Assembly (NCBI GenBank): GCA_003118195.1
Contig: BEXV01000034.1
Location: 133,117-197,116, forward strand
Origin: Hemicentrotus pulcherrimus
Taxonomy: Eukaryota > Echinodermata > Echinoidea > Camarodonta > Strongylocentrotidae
Reading direction: 5' to 3'
DNA: 64,000 nucleotides
In this document: piece by piece, positions 39,701 to 52,800 of the stretch
Position numbering within the stretch: the stretch's first letter is position 1
Layout: the number at the start of each line of letters is the position of its first letter
The notes under the pieces: generated by a model
Told to the model about the DNA's origin: nothing
Seen by the model: the letters and a program-made list of their open reading frames with translations, nothing else
The model's database searches: none
Program-made: the position numbers and the translations under genes

Positions 39701-42700
39701 TAAATGCTGTTGTGGCTTGCTGAGCTGTAGCTGTTACATTCCTTACATCCAGGTAGCTACTCAGGATCATTTGAAGCTGAGCAATAAAAATAAAAAGGGC
39801 GTTATTACGTTATTTTCAAAGTAAAAGTATTACACAAACATTTTAAAAAACAAGAAGAAGGAACATACTACATTATTACTGGTTAGAAATGCTTTTTTGT
39901 TTGTGGACAAGAAGACAAATCACTTTTTTTAAGTTGAGATTCCTGGTCAAAATGGATGGATGAAAAAAAAATTATGAAAAAATTAAATTAAAACTTTCAA
40001 GCTCTTTAATTGGAAAGAGTATCATGAACTGCAATGACTTTATTCAACTGAAACCCCTTTCAGGTGACTATTACATAAAGTGACTTGTCAGGTTGTTAAT
40101 CAACACAAAACATGCAGGGGGGGGGGGATTGCATGTAATTTTGGAATGATGCAAGCATGATTTTAAAAAAGAAAAAGAAAAATATGGCGAGAGATTGACT
40201 TTACCTGTGTCTGTATCTTAGACCAAATGTCTCCCATTGTGTACAGCTGGACATCTCCACTTGCCTGAAAAGAAAATAAATATTCAAAAAAAGAACATGA
40301 GATAAAGACACAGATTGACAAAATTAATAGAATACAAAAAAACATCATTCATACTGATTTTTAGTTATAATCAGAATTATATTTATTTCCATGGCTTTGA
40401 GCAACATATACACATTTTACACTTAGAAAGGATATAGGCAAGAATGATTATTCAATGCTTGGTTGTGAAAGGAAATATATATAATGTGGATTCCAGGGTG
40501 AAGAAAAGGGAAGAAATACTGAACGAAGGAATAGAGGAGGGACGTTGAAGACAGGTACATGGAAGTCAACAGAAGGAGAACAAAGACAAAGAGAGAAAAA
40601 ATAGGGATAACAAACAGAAAATCAAAAGACAATGGAAGAAAGTGTGTAGGGAGAGGAATAAACAGTGAGGACAAGGAATAAAACAGAATGCGGACGAGAA
40701 GAAGAAGAAAAACTTACTGTTATTCTCTGGAGGGCTCCTAGTACACACATATGAGCAGAGGCCACACATTTGAACCTCTCAAAGATGAGATCTAAGAGCT
40801 CTTCAAGGAGTTTGGGTTGGTTCTGCTGCATGATGTTCTCTCCTCTCTGCTTGGCACTACAAAACAGAAATATTCACTGATAATCAGTCATATATCCAAT
40901 AATATATGTAATGTGCTTAGATTCAACTGCAATATAAATCCAGAATAATAACACTAATCACATTTTTTAACTTGTCGCTTCAAATCATCATCATTTAACA
41001 TTCATTTTTCTCACACTGTGGGATGGGTATTTCATTTCCTTGATGGACTTTCTCCAAGCCACCTGGGGGTGTTTAACAAGACTTGTCATCAGTGACAAAT
41101 GTTATAAGCTACTGAAATCCTTGCTTTTAAATGGATATCAGCAGATTTGTCACTGATTTTTGTCATTTTTCATTGAAAAAAGGCTTTGTGAAACGGGTCC
41201 CTGGTCTTCAGCATTGCCCTATTTGAGACCAGACAACTCTCATAACTTTTGTTAATGTCTCTTTCCCAGTTGTGTAAGGTCTACTTTAGGTTTTGAGCTG
41301 AAGAAATTCATTGCTTTCTGAAGCCATTGGCTTCCCTCTCTCCTAACAACATGTCCACACCATCTCGATCTACCCATCCTTATTTCCTGTGATACTTATG
41401 TCAGTCCTTTGGATTGCAGATCTTCAATCTTCTCTCTGTAGTGAGGACATTTCAGAAGGCAGTAAAGTCTGTGTAAGACTTCAAAAGACAAATATAATAA
41501 TAATATCACATGTACATTCTACTCAAAGATCAATAATATACTGGATATCAACTTACTTATCTGCGACCTCTGCCGTTGACTTGTGGACAATCTGAGCCAG
41601 CTCAGACTGTACTTCACCCTTGATTGCCTTTGAGAAGATAAAAATGAAAAACAAAAATTGATTGCTGTTTACAAGCGTAATTGAACATTTATTCCATGAC
41701 AAAGCATTCCAAACAGTATCCTGAAATTCACAAAGATTCAGTACTGGCCAGTGTTTAATGACAACATCCCAGTTCTCATGACAGTGTATGTTAATAATCT
41801 GTCATGCTACAAAGAAGGGTCCCTACTGATTGCCAAGGAGTTCACAATATGTGAGAATGGAACTACCACAAGTTACTCCTCAATATCCTTTGTCACATAC
41901 CATCTTCAATTTTCAAGCCCATTTGACCTCTTGACCTCTTGACCTTTAAGTATTGTGACCTAGTGAAAAATACTATTTGAGTGATATCCCTCACCTCTAC
42001 AGCTTGGGGAAGAGAGAGAGAGAGAGAGGGGTAGAGAGAGAGAGAGAGAAAGAGAGAGAGATGGCGATGTAATAGTCTACATCTGTCTCAGGATTCTGTC
42101 AGCGTACTTTGGCAGATTTTGCCTCATTGAGTAATTATCTTCATTCCTAGTCAACAATTTATCAGATTAGTTGGGTACCACTACTGGGGAGTGTTTCACA
42201 AAGACTAAGATCAATTTTTAATTGGACTTTACTATGGCAGGCCATTCATGCCACTGGTTGCTCTCACAATTGGTCTCTCCATTATGATCTTCAGATAATA
42301 TTTTTTCCTTCAATAATGACTTATCAAAAAATGTAAATTCTGTAGATTTTTGGCCATGATTTGTACGTCCCTTGAGAGACCAATGCCCTTAAATATTGAG
42401 AGCAAACAGTGGCATGAACAGCCTGCCATAGTTAAGTCCGACAGAAAGTCAATCTTAGTCTTTGTGAAACACCCCCCTGGAGTGGCATTCTCACCTCCAC
42501 TGCCTCTGGTATTCTCTTCAGTAATGACAGTGATTCTACCAAGATTGCGATGTAATGGTCTACGTTTATCTCCGGATCTGTTGTCACGTCTTCTGTGATT
42601 GGTCGGTTCTCCTCATCGGAGCTAGCGCTCAACAAAGGTGACTCTGCAGGAGGTAGAGAAAGGAGTATAGGCATAATGATATGAGGAAGACTCTTCTGTA

Positions 42701-45700
42701 ATACAAGTCAAAGAATCTAGAACTATATACAGTGAAACCTTTATAGAGACTACTCAAGATAGACAAGAAAAATGTTCTTTAAAGGCAGGTGATCTTTATG
42801 TACAGGTTCCTTTAGTACAGATTTCAATGAGAAACATATTCAAGGGAAATGTAAAATGTGGACTTTAAAGACAGGTGGTCGTTTCGAGACAGGTGGTAGC
42901 TAGAGCAGATTTGACTGTATGTGTATCTTTATATTCACAATAGACATCTTTTTTATATTGAAAGGGGAGGTAATCATATATGGCAGATTGTCCTATTAGC
43001 AATTGCCCCAATGAAACGGAGGTGACAATCTTGGTGTACTTCCCCGAAGGATAGTTGTCTCGGACTCTCACACTGGATGTATCGAAGCTTAATGCACTCA
43101 CAAGACTCCTGGGGGGTATTTCACAAAGATCCGTAGTCGAACTTAACTCTAAGTTGGACTTAAATATTATGAGATCCATTTGTAGCCTTAAAATTAGATA
43201 TATTCAAGAGCAAAAAAAGCAAGTATTTTAGACTTTTCATAAATTCCATATCAAGAACATGAAATCTCCTTGATATTAGAAAATAAGAATGATTTAAATC
43301 AACATTTTATGCCTTTTAAAATATTTTCAAAGATGCTAACGGCTTTCCATAATTGTTAAGTCCAACTTAGAGATAAGTTCAACTTAGGATCTTTGTGAAA
43401 CACCTTCCTGATGTGCAATTCAATAACACAGCAAATGAAAGATATACATACTTCTTGGTGTTTTGGATGCAGCTTTCCTGGCTGACCCTGCCATCTCAAT
43501 GAGGGCCTGTTTCCGTGACAACTTGGGCGATACTTCTCCGCTGATCCCTCCCGAGCCTCGTAGGGATCCTCCGCGGTTGAAGTTTGTTTGGAATGTGGTT
43601 GATGACTTCTCATAAAGGTGCTCCCTGAGCTCCTTCAGGAGGGTTGTGTTGAGTTGCTGGAGAATTGAGAACAAGAGGAGAGTGATTAATATTCATGATA
43701 GGATCATCATTATCATTCAGCGGAACCTGTCTATACAGACTTCTTAAAGATAAAGTTGAGTTCTGGTCAAGGGATTGCGGTATGAAAGAAAACGTGTGGA
43801 ATGAATCAGAAAAATTTGATCATGTAACATGTAAGTATTGGTGTGTACTGCAAGGTTCTGGAGTCATCAAAATCATAACAAATTTGGCCAGTCTTGGTAA
43901 AGTAACATCCACTGTACACAGACAGATGTATATGGGACTACACAAATGGCGTTAGGGCTACTAACCTTGATTTCCCTATTTTTCTATGCTCATTACTCAG
44001 CCAGTATACATTTTCTACCAAAATTGTTTGGCATTTGACATTTATTTGTTATCTTGAACATTCAGTGTAAGTTTCGTTTGATTCTGTGAGAATTCATTTT
44101 CTTTTTTTTTAACCAGAACTCAAGTTTATCTTTTAGAGTCCTTAATTGCTACCCAGCTGGATTCACCTATTTGCAACACATTAAGACTCTTCCACAGTAA
44201 GTTGCGATTTTCCAAGAGTTTAAAAATCAAACCAAACTTGAATTTCAATGAATTACAAGCTAGTTCAGGATGTGTAGCTGATTTGTTTAAATAATATCTA
44301 AACATAAAACTGTAAGGAGAACATTCTGTGATTAAAGACACTATTTACTTCTTTCAAAGTTCTGACCTTTAATCAAAACCATCTTCAAGAACTAAAACAT
44401 GTCAACTGACATGTTTTGGTTCTTGAAGACTAGTGTAAATAAAGGTAAACAAATATGAAATGCACTATAAATTACTCTAATCTGAATTGTCTCTTCAGCT
44501 TTGTACATTACATTCTTATGTGGAAACCATGGATACTCGACCTCTGTGACATGACTGGACGGCCAAACTTACATCTTTCCTGGCAAACATCTCTATCCTT
44601 GTCTCACTAAGGGCTTCGACTCCCTTGAGGTCACCATCCAGCTGACCCATGGTCTTGGTCACAAGCTCCGTGGCATGCAGGTAGTGCTTGTTGGCAAGGA
44701 ATGTGGCTAGGCGTGCAGAGACACTCTTTACGTCTTCACTGTAGATAAAAAAGAGCAAGAGAGTTATGGTAAAGTAATGTCTATGGCATAAAATAATTTC
44801 AACAATGATGCACTTAACATTTTCTCATCCATCTACAACATAGTGGTCAGAAGCTCAAGAACACGTACGCTGTGCTTGTTGGCAAGAATTATGGCTAGGT
44901 GTGTTGAGCCACTCTTTACACATTCACTACATGTAGAAGGAATCTGAGAAGGGGAGAAAAATTGCAATGAGATGTTGTCTATGGTTTGATTAAATGCAAT
45001 CAACTTTCTTTCTTTCTGCCTGTCTGTATGTCTGTCTCTGTCTGTCTGTCTCTGTCTTTCTCTCTACTAGGTAGCGCTATATACTCTGTACATCTCCATT
45101 GTAATGAAGGAAAATGAAAAAAGAGATTTTGCAGTGTAATGTTTTATATGGTATTATTTAAAACAGAAATGCAAGCATAATTCTCTTCTACCGTTTACAT
45201 CTTGATGAAAAGCCTTGTTGTACTTGGTAAAGAATTCGGGCATATAACATTCAGGACATTAATATTGACAGAACAAAAAGGCAATGGGAACAAAATTATG
45301 CTTGCCATGCTTGCCAATGCCAAAATTCAATCCCAAAAAAAGGTTATAAGCTTACATTTATTTATTATGATAATAAAACTTCATAACAAACTATAATATC
45401 TTATTATGCTCTTCCAAACCAGTTTTTGATAGGTGACATCCCTGTGGACAGCCCAACTTTTGTCTACTATATTCACAGAGGCAAAGCTATAATGATGTGT
45501 TTTAATTTGACAGGATTTTCTAATACAACCATTCCTTTACTTTTTAATATGATCTACATGTATACAAGTCATGTCGTCTCAACACATCATCTAGCAGCAA
45601 AAAGTAAGAGCTGTTCTCTGAACTATTATCATAGCCAACTTCTCAATGGAGAGCACCGCTTTAGGCAAGGGAGTATCACTTCCAACATGAATTCATATGT

Positions 45701-48700
45701 AGAATACAACTTCCTGAGGATGTGACTGTCTGTTGATTGAACTGCATCAAGGAATTGTCTGTGTTGAAGTCCGAAAGATATCCTCAAAGGAATTCTGGGT
45801 ATTTATTTCTAACATGTCACATAGAGTTGGGTTGGACTCAGTATTGACAGATGATTCCTATTAAAGTCCCTATATGAATTCTAGATGCAATGTCTTCTTA
45901 TTCTAAATCAAACAAATTAAAGAGTACAATGAGGTCGAATTCAAACTGATATGTACCTGGATTTCTAAGAAACTTAAAGTTCTCTTTCATTGTCATAAAT
46001 GCTGTTAAAATGTTTTTAAAAAATAATGTTTTTTCCAATGGCTTATTTCAAAATGAAATTAACCACCAAAGAAATTGTTGACTGTAACCTTTAAACATCA
46101 GGCTTGGCTTGTTCAGACTGTAAGGCTTTTCCCTTTGGCAATTACCCAAAATCTTTCACGTCATGTGTATTGTCAGTTTGCTGCTAGGCCGTAAGCCTTC
46201 ATCTAGTGCTTACATATAGGAAATGTCCCATTATTATCCATTGCAAAAGGAGATATATTACATGAAACAAGAAAGGTTTTGTCTACCCAAATTGCAATTA
46301 TCACTGTTAAAGTGTACTAAAAGAGCATATTAAGAATGAAAATAGATTTTATGATGCAATTCATTTAAAAACAAGTCCCCCCCCCCCTTCCCCCCAAACA
46401 AGACACTCTGATCTACTTTACAGTTTATTATTTTGAGAATCCATCTCTATTATTATCAATGATCAATGTTTTTCCTGGTGAGACAATATTTTTCAAACAC
46501 TTGACAATGTCTTGTAAAGACCACAAGGTTAATGGAGCTCATTAAACATTTTACTTTGGTTGGCCATTGTATGGCACATGTTCTAGCAACAATTCAAGTC
46601 ATGTTCCTCAACCTAACCCTAAGTCTTAAGCTCTGACCCTAACATCCTATAATAATAATAGCTAGTTCTTACATAGCGCTTTTCCGGACAAAAGGCCCTA
46701 TCAAAGCGTTTTACAGATATATATTATTACCCCAGTCAATGGATTCAGGCTTACCGGCACACAATGTATGCACATTCTCCACTCCCTGGGGAGCATTCCA
46801 GCTAGGCGTCATTTGATGTAACACACCAGACATGTATTATTGGAAAACCATCTAGTACTTAATGGGTTAACTAGGTCTCAGCTTGTGCAAGGATGAATAA
46901 CTTGATCTATTCAAAACCAATCATTCTGATGAATCATCAAATTAATTTGACGCCATTAGATGTCATTGCATGCCTGTCTTTCAATTACAGGATCCATGAC
47001 CTGGCCAAGTTCATATCGGAAGTTTGGCTCAAGTATAAAGATTTGAAATGTGAAGCACACCTTCCATTGGTACCCCTCCCCAATAAAATCTTGTGATGAC
47101 ACTGACTACAATTTTGAGGTTACAAATCATGGAGAGCCTGACCTCTGTAACACTAGCCAGCACTACACACAGAAATGGGTAATGGGGCCACACGTATATA
47201 CATTCATGTAGCATTAATGTTAGGTCCAATCCTTTCAGTTCTTTCTTATCATATTTAGAATATTAGTGCACTGAAAGACAATTTTCTATGAATGCCTTCC
47301 ACATTCCATAACTGATTCTCTAATAAAACTGAAGATATGGCGTATATATTCAATACTGAATGAAGTGAACGACATTAAACTATTACCAACAACAACAACA
47401 ACTTCCACATTGGTAAAAAGAATGAGAGTGCTTAGAATTTCATTGTTCATATTCACCAGAACTCATCGTTATCTTTCTTGCTGAAGTCCATAAATCTACT
47501 AAAGAAAGGTCTTTAAAATGGCTTTATTTTTGCTAACCACAAATATGGATATGAACGTAAGTCCATTGACGTTGTTTACTAAATGTGTCACTTCCTTGGG
47601 GAGAAAAGGATAGCAGCAGAGAACAGGACAGAGAGAAAGAGCCGGGGAAAGATTGAAATCTAGAGCTAGGGAAAGAGAATAGGGAGAGGGAGGAAGAGAA
47701 AGCAGGAGAGGAGACAGACAGAGAGGAAGAAGAAGAGGAAACAGTGAGAAGACAGAGACACAGAGAAAGAAAAGCAAGAGCGAAGAAGAAGGAGAGGAAA
47801 ACAAAAAGAAGAGACAGAAAGAAAGAAAGAGAAAGAGAGGGGGAAAGAAAAAAAGAGGGGGAGGAAAATTTGAGACGAGGAATAGTGCTGTTGAACTACC
47901 ATGTCTGTTTTCACATATGACGTCGAACTCTCTCACTGCCCACACTTGTCACAGAGCGTTGACATAATACAGGCTGAAATCGTTTCCTTCCCTCTCAACT
48001 GACGTTAAAAAGGGGAACACTTAAATTTGTTTTTTTTTTCATTGCACCTGTTATCATTGTAATGCTTGAGTTCTAAAGTTCTAAATTAAGGGGAGCCTAA
48101 AGTTATCTATAATAGTGACATGAGGAATGGCTTATTCGATAGTTTAAACCAACTCAACTAGACAGTATTCAAGATAGAGATATTTAGAATAAAACTTCAA
48201 TTCAACAAATTTCAGTTATTTCTTGCATTGACCCATTTGAAATGTTTCCTTTAGAACTACAGAAATCTCGGGTTAAAAAGTTGCATTATTAAAATCTCTC
48301 ATCGACCCTTGTCCTCCCTTCTAACAAATCTTCTTACATCTGGTCTAGTAGTGCCAGGACCTGCTTCTGTTCTATCCCCTCCAGCCATAGCTTGCGTAGC
48401 TCGTCCCTTCTGCAGTGGAGGAGCTCCTTGCATGAGAGAAGATCAGTCTTGACAAGTTTGGTCCTCTCCCGAGCGTTCTTGATGCGCCCTGAGATGCTGC
48501 TGTATGCCTGGATGGTCTTGGTCAGGGTGTCGTAGTTTTCTATAGAAGAGACAGGGTTGGGGGAAAAGGAGGCAGATATTTCCAGTTAATCATCAGGGAG
48601 AGTGATATTTTGCTCATATTTTGAGGAACATAGTGATCAATGAACCAAATACGATTACCTAAATTAAGCAATCTGATAATTTATGTATACTTGAGTACCT

Positions 48701-49815
48701 TCATCATGGCAGCTAGGTTACGAAAATCCCAAGCATGTAGAAATATTGTGAAATATGTGATTTGTGCTATATGAGAACTGAGTATCATTATGACTATGGT
48801 ACATTCATGTTACACAATTTATGATTTCCATTACTTACAATGAACAAACCTACCATGTTGAACATTAAACAATGTGTGTTTGAAGAATCAGAGATGGATG
48901 TTGTACTCTTGCTTCAAGACAGTTTGATATTACTCATTCGTATCAATATGACTTGCATTTACACTTTTTACCAAATATTGAAGAAATCAAAGGAAACTGA
49001 GACATTGAAGAAATTGGCATGAAAAAAAAATATATATCAGTCAGCGTTGTTAAATATTGACAAAATTGCTTGAATTGGATATATTGAAGAAATAGAGGAC
49101 AGTACAAGACAAGGTGAGACAGTTTAAAGCGTAAATATAAAATTTGGATGTACACATTTATTTCTTGCCTATGTGAGGGTAATGATATAGAATCTGAGTC
49201 ATATTTGTATGGTTGATTGCCTGACCTACATATCATGACTCTGCCGGTTCAAAGTCAGTGTTGATTTATGACTGATTGTAGCTGTGTTCACAAGGCATCA
49301 AAGTAGTTTTAGAATTAAAGTGAGTAAAATATTAAAGTTTCAAAACTACAACCTTTTAATAACGGTAATAATAAGGAAGTTAAAAACTACAAGCCGCCGA
49401 AACCTCAAAGTTAATTGAGAGGGTATGGCTAAAAGTGAGAACCCCTTCCGCCCGCTGCTTATACTTTTTTAATTAACCATGATATCATTTGTTGTGGTTT
49501 AAAAACTTTGGGTCAACTTATCATTTACTGAAACCATTAGTGTGTCTGCAGGGTCCTACAAGATAACCTTTAATGTTTAAAACCACAAGCTGAACTTTTC
49601 TTGTGTGAACCTACATGTAGCTAATATTGGCATAGCTGTCTGAAGAGAGGTGCAACACTTTGACACTTTATCTGGGAGTGGTATCCCTTCTCGGCCATAA
49701 AACCACATCCTGAGATCTAGTGGCTGATTTCCAAACTGGGGTCACAGCTCTTTTTTTTCTTACATTGCGGCCCTCTGCTCTTTTCTCTCTTTATCTTCCA
49801 TCGTGTCCATCTTTC

Positions 49816-49852
<37 letters not shown>

Positions 49853-52800
49853 CTCCCTCTCTCTCCCTCCAATAAACTTATTTTAAGTGAATATCACATA
49901 CTAAACATGTGACATTAATCACTGGATGTACGATGTATTAGAGTTATTGAGCATGCACATTGTAGCATATACATGTAGAGAAGCTCTCATTTACAGTACA
50001 TGTACACTGTATGCTATAGAAAATAATCTTTCTTTACAATCATCACAATCATCATCTCTATCATCATTGGAGTCTTATGCCAGATTAGCCTTGTGCTAAA
50101 GAAGTTATTCAATTAAGTCTACAAGAACTACTACTACATCATTATCATCATCATTATATTGTCGAGCCATGGAGTTATAACTTGAAGATATACAGTTTAA
50201 CTATAACAATCATGTAAATATCGTAACATTTGTAATATGACATACAGTCCAATATCATGACTGGGGTGGGGTGCATTTCATATGGTACCATGTTGTTTAG
50301 ATGCTTTGTATGATCTGATGTACATGTACACTGTAGCATACAGTTTAATTTCATAGGATAGATCGGATATATACATCTACTGCAGAGGAACTGACCCTGA
50401 CAGAGAGAGGAAGGAAATAATTCCTGTCTGATAAACCCTAAATCAAATCTGGTCATCACGATGGGACATGCTCATCTTCAACTCAATTCCATGTCACTTA
50501 AAGATATATCTGTACGGGTTCAAGCCAATCCTAGAAAAATTATGTCTTACTTCCAAATCTTAATCATCAGCTTGTATTTTACAAGAATGTAAAACTTAAC
50601 AATGATCTAAGCTCAATCTTGAATTCTAAAGTCAAGTTTAAAGGATGAGAGAATAAAGACTAAGTGTTCCCCAAGTTCTTTCTAAAAACTTGACTTAGTC
50701 TGTTTTTTGTAATTTGCAGAGGTTTCATGCCATCTTTCATGACATCTTTAAAAACTTTGCACACAAGTTTCCAGTTTTACAGTTATCAGATTAGATTGAG
50801 GAGGAACAGTGGCTCAGTAGTATACCAGTGGTCTCGTAAGCAAGAGGTCCTGGGTTTGAAACCAAGTCAATGCGCTTACCGGTAGTCTCTTTGGCATTTA
50901 TCCTCATTACCAAGTCCCTCGTCAGTCCCCTGGTTGCTTACTTACATGTACAAGCATATTCATGCGTTCATAGCAGTCACATACAGCTATCCTCAAACAT
51001 CAGATTAAGCAATAAAGAAGCCATTTTGTTTCACTTTTATGAAAACACTGAGATACATGTACATACTGACATATCCAGTAAGAAAACTAGAAAAAACATT
51101 AACTAACAATTAGGCTAGCCAGAAAGAACACTGACACTGTATAACTAGCCTATCCTGTAGGAACCTTGAAAACATTATTCAATGCTAACCAGTCCCTTTA
51201 AGAGTGATTGTGCATTGAATTTCTTGAAAGGATATCCTCTGGCATGGTTATCTATTTCCTTATAATTCAATTCATAAGTGCTTAACCTTGGCACTCTGAA
51301 TTCATTGCTTAACATGATTCTTTTTCTTTAGTTTTAACACAGTAAGGGCTTATGACACAGTTTCTATGCAATGAGAAAAAAATGGACAGTAATAAAAGAT
51401 AATGATGATTGTATTTGTAGACTATCCATTTAAAAAGATGATATGCAATTAAAAATTGTGCCAAAGCAAGATGTACTGTACATGTAGGTGTAGATCATTT
51501 TGTGCAAAAAATCATAGGACACAAGTATTACATTAAGGTAGTTTTCACAGACTTTAAAACTCCTTGTAGATGTACACTGTTTAATTTTTAGATACTGAAC
51601 ACTGATTAGGGATACATTACTCTTGGTTCAAAACTCAACATGGGCAAAAACACCTACACATTCATTAGTTGAGTTGAGCCACATACCTACATAATACAGA
51701 GTTAATGCATTTCTTGCTCTGATCAGGGGTGATAGTGAGTGCTACAAAAATTGTTTTAGCGAGTTTTAAAACAAAGTTTAGAAATCCAAGCAAAGTGGAT
51801 TTACATCGATCTCTAGGACTGTTCATTTTTTTTTTTAAATCAGGAAAAAAGTAATCAGGAAACTAATTTAAGTCGAGAAATTATCAGGCCTGTCCGATCA
51901 GACAATATCATCCCATGTTTAATCTAAATGTCTCTTTATTCTAATATATCAATTTCATTAGCTTCCTAAATATTGTAGCATACTACACATGTAAGTAAGA
52001 GTATACATGAACACGTACTTGTTACATGTAATGAAGTGATTTCTTCTGTCATCTGTCATTGTTTATAATTGATTGCTTGATGGAGAAGACACCCTGTGAG
52101 GTTGCTGTATGGGGAGATATACCGATTAGAATCCCGGCTCAGAGGGTGAATCTCTTAATCTACAGGATGGGGTTTGTGATTAACCGTCCCATTCAGACTA
52201 GCACAATTTATTGTATCGTATACATGTATATATACAAATTACTTTTCTTCTAGTCTGAACGATGTATGAAGATTATGTTGTATCATATGAAACATACAGT
52301 GAAACCTTGTTCATGTACAGCGAAATGTTGTTCATATATAGCAAAACACATGTTTGAGCACTGTTTCAAAGAAAACTCGACAGATTCAGGGTCCAGTTCT
52401 AGTCTGAACGTAACTGTACGCAAATATTATAACTAGGTGGGGTTTATCGTGAGCACGCACTGAGGTTTGGCCAGCTGTCCCATCATCTGACTTATTCATA
52501 ACTAATAATACTGTACATGAACTATTAATATAACGTTTCTTTGTACAATGATGTAATCTAGTCCGTATGCCCCTTTGGCTATACATGTACATTGTAGATA
52601 CAATGATTCTATATATACAAAATTTCTTTACAAGAGTTTTGTATAATCTGAACAAGCTAATAATCTGCAGGATGAGACTTGTGATTAATCCTGTAGCAAC
52701 AGGGAAACCAAGCGCTGTTGTTGTTTTTCTTCTAGGTTCATCGTCAAGTCAATGGAAGGTTGCTAGATTGGGTTTCATAACATGATTGCATTGAGTGATA

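Noticed and set aside
47499..47945. 148-residue minus-strand Phe/Ser/Leu-rich frame
   Set aside because: Caused by the GA-rich tract; no conserved motif.
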